7,437 nucleotides of DNA from Paracoccaceae bacterium (GCA_015485015.1 WFUK01000313.1:1-7437), one strand, 5' to 3'; shown: positions 1-7,161, counted from the first letter of the stretch. Made by a program: numbers and translations. Notes: generated by a model from the sequence alone, not told the origin.

Positions 1-834
1 TATCTGCGCCGCAATAAAAGCCTTGGTTTTGGCCTGTTTATCCTGCTGGCACTGGTCCTTTTCACCCTTGTTGGCCTGATGGTCATTGACCCAAAAGACG
101 CCTACCCGCTTTCAGCCCCCACGCGGCGTGCCCCGAGCTGGGCCTATCCGTTTGGCACCGATTTTTTTGGCCGTGATCTGCTGGCGGTGATGGTGGTGGG
201 CATGTGGCAAACCGCCTTTATCGGCTTGGTCGCTGGCGGGGTTGGCACTTTTATCGGTGTGGTGCTTGGCTTTACCTCTGCCTATTTTGGTGGCTGGCTC
301 GATTCCGGCATTCGCGTGGTTTGCCAGATACTGACCCCGATTCCGGTATTGCTGATTCAGGTGGTGGTGGCAGGCTCGCTCGACAAACGCGATGTTACGA
401 TTTTCACCATGGCGCTGATTGTGGTCATGCTGGCCTGGATGGCCCCGACATTGGTGATCCGCTCACAGGTTCTCACCATGAAAGAACGTTCGTTTGTATC
501 GGTGGCCAAGCTTTCGGGCGTTAGCGACATGGGGATCATATTCAAGGAAATCCTGCCCAATCTGATGCCTTTTGTGGCGGCGGCTTTTGTCGGGCAGATT
601 TTTCTGGCGGTTTTTGCCTCGTTCTATCTTGCGGTGCTTGGCCTTGGCCCGCTGCGCGAGCCGCTTTTGGGGAATATCATCTGGCTGGCACAGGCGCAGG
701 GCGCGTTTTTTAACGGCTGGTGGTGGTGGCCGGTGGCCCCTTCGGTTGGCATGATCCTGATTCTCGGGTCGCTGGCGCTGATCAATATGGGGTTGGACGA
801 GCTTTCCAACCCGCGCATTCGGAAATCGGAGTGA
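1..834 (+). CDS. Opp/Dpp-family ABC transporter permease, 5'-truncated by window edge
   Basis: This is an inner-membrane permease subunit (DppC/OppC type, binding-protein-dependent transport family) of an importer. The frame is open from base 1 and 277 residues are visible; the true start lies upstream, so the ATG at 79 is internal. Visible residue 8-29 is a first hydrophobic helix. A periplasmic stretch follows with the family motif FGTDFFGRDLL (51-61). Further hydrophobic segments lie near 70-96, 104-125, 133-152, 189-214 and 245-264, giving the six helices of DppC-like subunits. The cytoplasmic EAA-type loop that contacts the ATPases is at 165-187 (SFVSVAKLSGVSD, then ILPN). The tail ends in NPRIRKSE, as is usual. 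Its stop is immediately followed by the first ATPase gene, so the two are co-transcribed. Family assignment is firm. The substrate cannot be read from the permease; the downstream sugar-acid genes favour a carbohydrate over a peptide. Confidence 0.93.
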   Translation, partial: YLRRNKSLGFGLFILLALVLFTLVGLMVIDPKDAYPLSAPTRRAPSWAYPFGTDFFGRDLLAVMVVGMWQTAFIGLVAGGVGTFIGVVLGFTSAYFGGWLDSGIRVVCQILTPIPVLLIQVVVAGSLDKRDVTIFTMALIVVMLAWMAPTLVIRSQVLTMKERSFVSVAKLSGVSDMGIIFKEILPNLMPFVAAAFVGQIFLAVFASFYLAVLGLGPLREPLLGNIIWLAQAQGAFFNGWWWWPVAPSVGMILILGSLALINMGLDELSNPRIRKSE

Positions 835-839
835 TGGTC

Positions 840-1871
840 ATGAATGTAGAGCAGGTGCAAAATACACACCCCGAATTGGTTTTGGCAGAAACGCCTGTGC
901 TTCAGGTGCAAAACTTTGAAGTGACCTATTATACCGATGCGGGGCGCGCCAAAGCGCTGGACGATTTGAGGTTCAGCCTGAAAGCCGGTGAGAAGCTGGG
1001 GATCGTGGGGGAATCCGGCTCGGGCAAAAGCACATTGGCTTTGGCCATGATGCAGATGATTAAAACACCCGGGCGTATTGAGGGCGGGCAGGTCTATGTG
1101 GATGGCACGGAGCTGATGGCGCTGAATGCCGAAGATATGCGCAGATCACGGCTGCAAAAAATAGCCTATATTCCGCAGGGGGCGATGAACTCGCTTAACC
1201 CGGTCATGCGCATCGGGGCGCAAATGGTGGATGCGGTCATTTCGCATGTGGAAAATGAAAGCAAGGCTGAAATCAAGGAGCGCTGTATGCTGGCGCTGGA
1301 ATCGGTTGATCTGGCGCGCGGCACTTTCAAAATGTTCCCGCACGAGCTGAGCGGCGGTATGAAGCAGCGGGTTTGTATTGCGATCGGAATATTGCTGCAA
1401 CCGCAGGTGATTATCGCAGATGAGCCAACCAGCGCGCTGGATGTGGTAACCCAGCGCCAGGTGATGGAAACCATCGACCGGGTGCGCAAAAAGATCAACG
1501 CAGCAGTGATATTGATCGGCCATGATATGGGCCTGATGGCGCAGTTTGTGGATAAGGTTGCGGTTATGTATGCTGGCCGGTTGGTTGAGGTCAGCACCGT
1601 GCGGCAAATGTTCACCGACCCACAGCAGCCATACTCCAGGGCGCTGATCAACTGCCTGCCCAATCTGGAAAACAAAGGTGTGTTTCAGGGCATCCCCGGC
1701 CTGGCGCCTTCATTGCTGCGCCTGCCCGGCGGTTGTGCCTTTCATCCGCGCTGTGCGTTGGCGCGCGATATTTGCAAAACCAGCCGCCCCGAGCCGCAAT
1801 CCGATAAAAGCGGGCGCTCGGTGATTTGCCACCTGTTTGATAAGGAGGCGCAAAATGAGCCATCTTCTTGA
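840..1871 (+). CDS. Opp/Dpp-type ABC transporter ATP-binding protein (DppD/OppD-like)
   Basis: This is a cytoplasmic ATPase subunit that powers the importer, 343 aa from ATG 840. That start is preferred because GGAG at 828-831 sits 8 nt upstream. The ATG at 834, overlapping the permease stop (TGATG), would add two residues but leaves only a 2-nt spacer. Numbering from 840: Walker A GESGSGKST at 57-65, Q-loop Gln113, signature LSGGMKQR at 170-177, Walker B VIIADEPTSALD at 190-201 with catalytic Glu195, and H-loop His228. The C-terminal oligopeptide/dipeptide extension holds four cysteines (299, 305, 312, 330) spaced as in family members reported to carry a [4Fe-4S] cluster. All catalytic motifs are intact and the length is normal. 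The last 17 bases overlap the next ATPase gene. The two ATPases probably form a heterodimer. Confidence 0.95.
   Translation: MNVEQVQNTHPELVLAETPVLQVQNFEVTYYTDAGRAKALDDLRFSLKAGEKLGIVGESGSGKSTLALAMMQMIKTPGRIEGGQVYVDGTELMALNAEDMRRSRLQKIAYIPQGAMNSLNPVMRIGAQMVDAVISHVENESKAEIKERCMLALESVDLARGTFKMFPHELSGGMKQRVCIAIGILLQPQVIIADEPTSALDVVTQRQVMETIDRVRKKINAAVILIGHDMGLMAQFVDKVAVMYAGRLVEVSTVRQMFTDPQQPYSRALINCLPNLENKGVFQGIPGLAPSLLRLPGGCAFHPRCALARDICKTSRPEPQSDKSGRSVICHLFDKEAQNEPSS
1842..1848 (+). promoter_or_regulatory. Strong Shine-Dalgarno for the second ATPase
   Basis: AAGGAGG lies inside the 3' end of the first ATPase gene, with a 6-nt spacer to ATG 1855. It is the strongest ribosome site in the window and fixes the start, ruling out the in-frame TTG at 1837. 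Confidence 0.85.
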
Positions 1872-2859
1872 GTTGAGAAATATCTCCAAGGTCTATTCTC
1901 GCGGTTTGATCAGCAAACAATCCACCACCGCATTGCAGGATTTTTCGCTTACCCTGCGTGAGGATGAGCCTTCGATATTAACGGTTGCCGGCGAAAGCGG
2001 CAGCGGAAAAACCACATTGGCCATGCTGCTCTTGGGGTTTATCGCGCCAACCACGGGGCAAATTATTTATCGTGGCAAGGATATCAGCACCCTGCGCGGC
2101 AGCGAAAAACTGGCCTTTCGCCGCGAGGTGCAGGCGGTGTTTCAGGACCCGTTTGCGGTGTTTAACCCGTTTTACACGGTGGATCATCTGCTGAGCGTGC
2201 CGATCAAAAAATTCAAGCTGGCAAAATCCAGGGCCGAAGCCCGCAATAAAATGGATGAAGCGCTCACCGCAGTTGGCCTGCGCCCAGAGGACATTATCGG
2301 GCGGTTTCCGCACCAGCTCTCCGGTGGTCAGCGCCAGCGCATCAACGTGGCCCGCGCTTTGCTGCTCAAACCCCGCCTGCTGATCGCTGATGAGCCGGTG
2401 TCGATGGTGGATGCATCCCTGCGCGCCAGTATTTTGGAAACCCTGCGCAACCTGCAACGGGATCACGGGGTTTCGATCATCTATATCACCCATGATCTGA
2501 CCACCGCCTATCATATCGCCAAATCCATTATCGTGCTTTATCGCGGCGCGGTAATGGAGACCGGGGAGGTCGAGGCCGTTATCAAACATCCCCAGCACCC
2601 CTATACCCGGCTTTTGATCGACTCCATCCCCTGGCCCAATCTGGACCAGCGCTGGGGTGAGCAAAAGATTATCACCCGCGAGTCCAGCGGGGCAGGGAAC
2701 GGCTGCCCGTTCTTTAGCCGATGCGCCCAAGCCAATGAGCAATGCAAAAACCCCGCGCCTTTGTTCAGCATTGCCCCCCATCAGGCGGCGGCGTGTTTTC
2801 TGCACAGTAACAAACCCGAGCTGGAAGCGGCCGGAATTTCCGAGACCTTACCGACATGA
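1855..2859 (+). CDS. Opp/Dpp-type ABC transporter ATP-binding protein (DppF/OppF-like)
   Basis: This is the second cytoplasmic ATPase of the importer, 334 aa. The ATG at 1855 is chosen because AAGGAGG at 1842-1848 lies 6 nt upstream; a TTG at 1837 would place that site inside the gene. Motifs in order: Walker A GESGSGKTT (46-54), Q-loop Gln97 in VFQDP, signature LSGGQRQR (155-162), Walker B LLIADEPVSMVD (175-186, Glu180) and H-loop His213. The D-loop region reads PVSMVDASLR where most family members have PTSALDVSVQ, a variant seen in some Opp-like ATPases. The C-terminal domain has Cys284, Cys290, Cys297 and Cys314, matching the putative iron-sulfur site of the partner ATPase. The gene starts inside the end of the preceding one, pointing to translational coupling, and closes the transporter part of the cluster. 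Confidence 0.95.
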   Translation: MSHLLELRNISKVYSRGLISKQSTTALQDFSLTLREDEPSILTVAGESGSGKTTLAMLLLGFIAPTTGQIIYRGKDISTLRGSEKLAFRREVQAVFQDPFAVFNPFYTVDHLLSVPIKKFKLAKSRAEARNKMDEALTAVGLRPEDIIGRFPHQLSGGQRQRINVARALLLKPRLLIADEPVSMVDASLRASILETLRNLQRDHGVSIIYITHDLTTAYHIAKSIIVLYRGAVMETGEVEAVIKHPQHPYTRLLIDSIPWPNLDQRWGEQKIITRESSGAGNGCPFFSRCAQANEQCKNPAPLFSIAPHQAAACFLHSNKPELEAAGISETLPT

Positions 2860-2946
2860 GTATCTTTCTCCGCCTAAAACACCAAAACCACGCCGTTTTG
2901 CCGCCGCCTGTCAAATGCGGCCGATATAAGAATTTGGAGCGCTAAC
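2860..2946 (+). other. 87-bp gap between transporter and catabolic genes
   Basis: This is the only real gap within the run from 1 to 6991. It holds GGAG (2936-2939), 7 nt before ATG 2947. A TATAAG hexamer at 2925-2930 resembles a -10 box but has no convincing -35 at 16-18 bp. A weak hairpin, CAAAAC (2883-2888) with GTTTTG (2895-2900) and a 6-nt loop, has no T-tract. I therefore see no clear terminator or promoter, and readthrough from the transporter genes is the simplest reading. Confidence 0.5.
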
Positions 2947-3837
2947 ATGAAAATTGCACTTACCGGAGGCAGTGGCAGGCTCGGGCAAGCTATCCAGGCT
3001 GAGGCGCTGCGGCGGGGGCACGGCGTTGTCAGCATTGACTTGATGCAGCCGGCCAGCCAGGAACCAGCGCCAAATCTGCGGTTCATCAAAGCCGATACCA
3101 GTAGCTTTGAGCAGTTGGAAAAGGCCTTTGAGGGGTGTGATGCCCTGATCCACATGGCCGCAATTCCCTCTCCCGGGAGGCTGCCGGACCATCAGGTGCA
3201 TAATAACAATGTTGTTGGCAGCTATAATGCCTTGCGCGCGGCGGTCGAGCAGGGGATTACCAGTGTGTGCCTCGCTTCAAGCGTTAACGCGGTTGGGCTG
3301 CTATTCAGCCAAAACCCCCGGTTTGATTACTTCCCGATCGACGAGGCGCATCCAAATTATTGCGAGGACCCATATAGCCTTTCCAAATGGATAGGCGAGC
3401 AACAAGCCGATGCCTTTGCCCGCCGCTACCCTGATATGCGCATTGCCAGTATGCGGTTTCATTTAACCGTGGAGGCGCGCGCTGACGGGGCGCGGATAAA
3501 CTCGGCCAATGACAGGCTCGGGGCCAAACAGCTTTGGGGCTATACCCGTTTTGACGCCGCCGCTGATGCCTGCCTGCGCAGCCTTGAGGCGAGGTTTTCC
3601 GGCCATGAGGCATTTTATATCGTGGCACCCGATACCACCGAAGAGACCGATAGCCAAGCACTGGCGGCGCGCTATTACCCCGATGTAAAAATGAAATCCA
3701 TGCTTGAAGGGCGGCAAAGCTTTTTCAGCGCCGCCAAAGCCGAGCGTTTGCTGGGCTGGGTGCATGACAGCCCGCAAGCCGCAGCAAATAACCCAAACCA
3801 AAAACACCCCGAAGGGACACAGAATGAAAATTACTGA
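2947..3837 (+). CDS. NAD(P)-dependent oxidoreductase/epimerase, extended SDR family
   Basis: This is a 296-aa extended short-chain dehydrogenase (NAD-dependent epimerase/dehydratase family), probably cytoplasmic. The start at 2947 has GGAG at 2936-2939. The Rossmann motif GGSGRLG is at 7-13, and Asp31 at the end of the second strand suggests NAD over NADP. The putative catalytic Ser is 111 or 112 (ASSVNAVG), with Tyr143 and Lys147 in YSLSK. An AERLLGW segment at 265-271 is typical of nucleotide-sugar epimerase relatives. The context (dehydratase, lactonase, KDG kinase) favours a dehydrogenase acting on a free sugar or uronate, as uronate dehydrogenases of this fold do, but the YSLSK region is not a clear uronate-dehydrogenase match. 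The last residues (from about 275) are polar and look like an unstructured tail; they overlap the start of the next gene by 14 bases. The exact reaction is unassigned. Confidence 0.88.
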   Translation: MKIALTGGSGRLGQAIQAEALRRGHGVVSIDLMQPASQEPAPNLRFIKADTSSFEQLEKAFEGCDALIHMAAIPSPGRLPDHQVHNNNVVGSYNALRAAVEQGITSVCLASSVNAVGLLFSQNPRFDYFPIDEAHPNYCEDPYSLSKWIGEQQADAFARRYPDMRIASMRFHLTVEARADGARINSANDRLGAKQLWGYTRFDAAADACLRSLEARFSGHEAFYIVAPDTTEETDSQALAARYYPDVKMKSMLEGRQSFFSAAKAERLLGWVHDSPQAAANNPNQKHPEGTQNENY

Positions 3838-5038
3838 AATTCGGGTGATCGTATCCTCACCGGGGCGCAATTTTGTCACTGTTAAGGTGATCACCGATGA
3901 AGGGCTATACGGTATTGGCGATGCGACCGTGAATGGCCGCGAGCTGGCGGTTGTCAGTTATCTGGAAGAGCATGTTATTCCCTGCCTGATCGGGCGGGAC
4001 CCGATGCAGATCGAGGATATTTGGCAATATCTTTATCGCGGCTGTTACTGGCGGCGCGGCCCGATTACCATGGCAGCGATCTCCGGCATTGATATCGCGC
4101 TGTGGGATATAAAGGCCAAGGCGGCCAATATGCCGCTTTATCAGCTATTGGGCGGGGCTTCGCGCAGCAAAATCATGTGCTATGCCCATGCGCAGGGGCG
4201 CAGCATAGATGAGGTGGTCGAGGCGGTTATGGCCAAAAAAGAGGATGGCTATGTAGCGATCCGCGCCCAATCCGGCGTGCCGGGGTTTGAGGGAATTTAT
4301 GGAATTGGCAGCAGCAAGGGCGAAAAAAACTCCCGGGCCCGGATCAAGAACCTGCCAAAGGAAGAGGTATGGTCAACCGAGAAATACCTGCCCCATATTC
4401 CAAAAGTATTTGAAAAACTGCGTGACGTGGTTGGCTGGGATACCCACCTTTTGCATGATGCCCACCACCGGCTAACCCCGATCGAGGCGGCGCGGCTTGG
4501 CAAGGATCTGGAGCCTTATCGGCTGTTTTGGCTGGAAGACCCGGTGCCAGCCGAAAATCCGGAAAACTATAGGCTGATCCGCAAACACACCACCACACCC
4601 ATTGCGCTTGGCGAGATTTTCAACACCATCTGGGATGCGCGCCAGTTGATGGAAGAACAGTTGATTGATTATATCCGCACCACCTCGGTGCATGCGGGCG
4701 GGGTTACCGGCTTGCGGCGGATATTCGATTTTGCTTCGGTTTATGGTATTCGCACCGCCTGCCATGGCCCAAGTGATGTATCGCCGGTGGCGATGGGGGC
4801 CAACCTGCATGTTGATCTTTGGGTGCCCAATTTTGGTATTCAGGAGTTTTCCGGCTATCGTGAAGCGACCCATGAGGTTTTCCCGCATGCGTGGTCGCGT
4901 GATGGTGGCTATTTGCACCCCGGTGAGGCGGTCGGGCATGGGGTGGATATTGATGAAGATCTGGCGGCAAAATACCCCTATAAACGCGGATATTTGCCAG
5001 TAAACCGGCTGCAGGATGGCACGCTTTGGCATTGGTAA
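3824..5038 (+). CDS. manD: ManD-family sugar-acid dehydratase (D-mannonate/D-gluconate dehydratase, RspA-like)
   Basis: This is a 404-aa enolase-superfamily enzyme that removes water from a six-carbon aldonate (D-mannonate or D-gluconate) to give 2-keto-3-deoxygluconate, using Mg2+. The start at 3824 has GAAGGGA at 3811-3817. The opening MKITEIRVI, the DIWQYLYRG block (65-73) and the ending [10 protein letters not shown] then LWHW match remembered ManD proteins along the full length. By comparison with Novosphingobium ManD, catalytic Arg147 and Tyr159 are present. So are metal ligands Asp212, Glu238 and Glu264, plus His214, Arg285, His314 and Glu341; after Tyr159 the numbering runs two higher here. 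Residue 316 is Pro in CHGPSD, where efficient mannonate dehydratases have Ala (from memory). The loop at 160-190 is also unlike the efficient enzymes. The family is certain; mannonate versus gluconate or another epimer is not. The gene overlaps the SDR gene and lies 4 bp before the lactonase. Confidence 0.93.
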   Translation: MKITEIRVIVSSPGRNFVTVKVITDEGLYGIGDATVNGRELAVVSYLEEHVIPCLIGRDPMQIEDIWQYLYRGCYWRRGPITMAAISGIDIALWDIKAKAANMPLYQLLGGASRSKIMCYAHAQGRSIDEVVEAVMAKKEDGYVAIRAQSGVPGFEGIYGIGSSKGEKNSRARIKNLPKEEVWSTEKYLPHIPKVFEKLRDVVGWDTHLLHDAHHRLTPIEAARLGKDLEPYRLFWLEDPVPAENPENYRLIRKHTTTPIALGEIFNTIWDARQLMEEQLIDYIRTTSVHAGGVTGLRRIFDFASVYGIRTACHGPSDVSPVAMGANLHVDLWVPNFGIQEFSGYREATHEVFPHAWSRDGGYLHPGEAVGHGVDIDEDLAAKYPYKRGYLPVNRLQDGTLWHW

Positions 5039-5042
5039 ACCC

Positions 5043-6098
5043 ATGAACAGCTTTTATGTCGGCACCTATTCCAAGCCTTTGGGTAATATGCAGGCCAATG
5101 GTGAGGGCATCTACCATTCTGTGCTGGAGCCGGAAACCGGTGCTTTTGGCCGCGCACTATTGGTGGCCGAAGCGATAAACCCCTCCTATCTCGCCTGGGG
5201 GCCGGGGCGGGGCAATCTTTATGCCACCCGTGAGGTTTTTGCCTCGGATGGCCCGGCTTTGCTGGCCTATAAGCTTGGCAAAGATGACAGGTTGGAAAAG
5301 CTGGGCGAGGCACCGGTGAAGGGCGAGCTTCCCTGCCATTTGGATGTGGATGAGCGCGGCAGGTTTTTGGCCTCTGCCCAGTATAAAACCGGCAACGCAT
5401 TGGTTTTTAAGCTTTTACCTGATGGCGGCATCGGGCAGGAGCTGCAAGATATTCGCCATCGTGGCTCTGGCCCAAATCCACAGCGCCAAGAAGCCCCCCA
5501 TGTGCATTTTGTGAAATTCACCACCAACCCTGACGAGCTGGTGGCGGTTGATCTGGGAATTGACCAGCTGCTGCGCTACCCTGTTGAGCCGATGTCAGAT
5601 AACCTTGATGCTGAAAACCCAATGGTGGTGAAGGTTTCTCCGGGGGCGGGGCCTCGGCATTTTGTCATGTCGCCCGATGGAAAACACGTGTATTTGTTTA
5701 GCGAAATGAGTGCCGAAATATTCCACTTTGTGCGTGAAGGGATGCGGTGGCACCAGCGGCAGACCATCTCTGCCTGCCCCGGGGCATCCGCCGTTTCGGG
5801 GGCCGCCATTCGCCTTTCACCCTGCGGAGCATATCTTTATGTATCCGAGCGCAGCCGCTCCGAAATTATCTGCTTTGCCATTGACCCGCCCAGCGGTGCG
5901 CTGGTGTTACAGCAGCGGATCCCCAGCGGCGGGCTTGGCCCCAGAGATTTTGCTTTTACAAAAGACGGGCGGTTTATGGTGATCGCCAACCAGCTTTCAA
6001 ACAGCTTGACCAGCCTGCGGATTGATCAAAAATCGGGGCAGATGCAGGCAACCGGCCATGAGCTAGCGATCGGCAGCCCGGTCTGTGTGCTGCTATGA
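5043..6098 (+). CDS. Beta-propeller sugar lactonase, YbhE/6-phosphogluconolactonase family
   Basis: This is a 351-aa seven-bladed beta-propeller lactonase (Pgl/YbhE family) that hydrolyses an aldonolactone to the open acid. The start at 5043, four bases after the dehydratase stop, gives the expected MNSFYVGTYS opening. No good Shine-Dalgarno is seen, so translation is probably coupled to the upstream gene. Family marks in order: PSYLAW (47-52), HLDVDERGRF (99-108), EAPHVHF (150-156), DLGIDQLLRY (170-179), GAGPRHF (201-207), VSER (267-270), and the C-terminal GSPVCVLL, which fits the usual end. There is no signal peptide, so it acts in the cytoplasm. The family name suggests 6-phosphogluconolactone, but the neighbours handle unphosphorylated aldonates and there is no glucose-6-phosphate dehydrogenase here. 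An unphosphorylated sugar lactone is therefore the likelier substrate (inference). The gene overlaps the kinase gene by 4 bases (ATGA). Confidence 0.9.
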   Translation: MNSFYVGTYSKPLGNMQANGEGIYHSVLEPETGAFGRALLVAEAINPSYLAWGPGRGNLYATREVFASDGPALLAYKLGKDDRLEKLGEAPVKGELPCHLDVDERGRFLASAQYKTGNALVFKLLPDGGIGQELQDIRHRGSGPNPQRQEAPHVHFVKFTTNPDELVAVDLGIDQLLRYPVEPMSDNLDAENPMVVKVSPGAGPRHFVMSPDGKHVYLFSEMSAEIFHFVREGMRWHQRQTISACPGASAVSGAAIRLSPCGAYLYVSERSRSEIICFAIDPPSGALVLQQRIPSGGLGPRDFAFTKDGRFMVIANQLSNSLTSLRIDQKSGQMQATGHELAIGSPVCVLL

Positions 6099-6991
6099 GG
6101 AAAATCGCCTGCATAGGGGAGGCGATGATTGAGCTGAGCTTTCCTGCGGGGCGGTTTTCGCAAGCCAATATTGGTTTTTCAGGAGATGTGCTGAACACTG
6201 CGGTTTATCTAAAGCGTGCCATTGGGTCGCAGGCTGAGGTTGCTTTTATATCCGCGCTTGGCTGTGATCAATTCTCAGCGCAGATGGTTGCCTTCATAGA
6301 GCGCGAGGGCGTGTGGGTTGATAAAATCACGCGCATACCCGAGCGACTGCCCGGGCTTTATGCCATTATGACCAACACTGACGGCGAGCGCAGCTTTACC
6401 TATTGGCGAGAAAACTCCGCCGCGCGGATGATGTTTGAACAACAGGATTTTAGCGCTTTAGACGGGTTTGATACCCTCTATTTTTCGGGCATTACGCTGG
6501 CGATCCTGCCAAAAGTAACGCGACAGGCATTTCTTGAGCGCGCCAAGGCCCTGCGTCAGAAAAAAGGCGTTACGGTTATTTTTGATTCCAACTATCGCCC
6601 CGGTCTTTGGGAAAGTGAGGCCGAAGCGCGGGTCTGGGTTGAGGCGGCGTGGCGTATTACGGATATCGCCTTACCCTCTCTGGACGATGAAATGGCGCTG
6701 TTTCGGGATGCTGGTCTGAATGGGGTTTCAGCCCGGCTCAAAAGCTATGGTATCAAGCAGGGTGCGATAAAAAACGGTGCCGCTGGCCCAACCTCCATCG
6801 CTGACATCGGTCAAAAACCCGATTACCCGCAAGCCAGAACCGTGGTGGATACAACCGCCGCAGGAGATAGCTTCAATGGCGCGTTTATTGCGGCACTGGC
6901 AGGCGGGAAGGGCCTGCAGGATGCCCTGACCCTTGCCCATACATGCGCCGCCAGGGTTGTTGGAATTTCCGGTGTTTTTGAAGATGCATAG
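6095..6991 (+). CDS. kdgK: 2-dehydro-3-deoxygluconokinase (KDG kinase), PfkB family
   Basis: This is a 298-aa ribokinase/PfkB-fold kinase that phosphorylates 2-keto-3-deoxygluconate with ATP to KDPG. The start at 6095 overlaps the lactonase stop in an ATGA arrangement and gives MRKIACIGEAMIEL, the normal KdgK opening. KDG-kinase marks include FSGDVLNTAVYL (28-39), the substrate-side FTYWRENSAAR (101-111), SNYRPGLW (165-172), PSLDDE (194-199) and the PfkB signature DTTAAGDSFNGAF (252-264) with catalytic-base candidate Asp258. AAGD instead of GAGD is usual for KdgK. Length is slightly short but complete. Its position directly after the dehydratase and lactonase supports KDG as substrate. The product would feed a KDPG aldolase, which is not in the window. 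It ends the co-directional run, with no clear terminator behind it. Confidence 0.93.
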   Translation: MRKIACIGEAMIELSFPAGRFSQANIGFSGDVLNTAVYLKRAIGSQAEVAFISALGCDQFSAQMVAFIEREGVWVDKITRIPERLPGLYAIMTNTDGERSFTYWRENSAARMMFEQQDFSALDGFDTLYFSGITLAILPKVTRQAFLERAKALRQKKGVTVIFDSNYRPGLWESEAEARVWVEAAWRITDIALPSLDDEMALFRDAGLNGVSARLKSYGIKQGAIKNGAAGPTSIADIGQKPDYPQARTVVDTTAAGDSFNGAFIAALAGGKGLQDALTLAHTCAARVVGISGVFEDA

Positions 6992-7042
6992 ATTTATCTA
7001 AACCAGTAATACCAAAAAAGAAAGATTGAAAGAAGTTGACAT

Positions 7043-7161
7043 ATCATAGGTGATGCTCACAGTAAGGTGTAGCTTGGGTATCGCCGTAATTTCCATATAT
7101 AGCGCAATATATATGAGGGTGTAGTGAGGTTTGTGCAAAATTACTTGATCTCACCTATGAT
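7043..7161. repeat. 119-bp segment bounded by a 21/23-bp imperfect inverted repeat
   Basis: The left arm (7043-7065) and the reverse complement of the right arm (7141-7161) share an exact 11-base block, ATCATAGGTGA. A second matched stretch follows, ending in AGTAA, after two single-base gaps. In total 20 of the 21 right-arm bases match. The arms are nearly symmetric about the AT-rich dyad at 7094-7115. I find no matching target-site duplication directly outside the arms. It may be a pair of opposed protein-binding sites, a long stem-loop, or a decayed MITE-like element. Confidence 0.6.
7094..7115. promoter_or_regulatory. Perfect 8+8 bp AT-rich dyad, candidate operator or hairpin
   Basis: CATATATA (7094-7101) and TATATATG (7108-7115) are exact reverse complements around a 6-base centre, GCGCAA. 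The 22-bp size and half-site spacing suit a dimeric regulator, but all-A/T arms of this kind can also arise by chance in AT-rich DNA. No regulator gene lies in the window to name a partner. Confidence 0.4.

Noticed and set aside
718..729. Run of four Trp codons (TGG x4) in the permease
   Set aside because: A Trp-rich segment at this place before the last helix is normal for DppC-like permeases.
720..833. Upstream extension of the first ATPase to 720
   Set aside because: It would run inside the permease gene for 114 bases with no family similarity; ATG 840 (or 834) sits at the junction with a ribosome site.
1978..2805. Long open frame on the minus strand (275 codons)
   Set aside because: It is antisense to the second ATPase over its whole length, has no recognisable domain, and the plus-strand frame carries every ABC motif.
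2883..2900. CAAAAC/GTTTTG hairpin in the transporter-SDR gap
   Set aside because: Stem has only two G:C pairs and no T-run follows, so it does not qualify as a terminator.
2657..2929. 90-codon plus-strand frame over the end of the second ATPase
   Set aside because: Mostly overlaps the ATPase in another frame, is rich in Pro/Arg/Ala as shadow frames are, and has no domain.
3704..3823. Upstream extension of the dehydratase to 3704
   Set aside because: The extra residues lie within the SDR gene and the ManD family starts at the MKIT of 3824, behind GAAGGGA.
6992..7035. Terminator after the KDG kinase gene
   Set aside because: No GC-rich stem followed by a T-tract is visible; the stretch is simply A-rich.
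7043..7161. Firm call of the inverted-repeat segment as a MITE or insertion sequence
   Set aside because: No target-site duplication, no transposase and no second copy in the window; kept only as a repeat.
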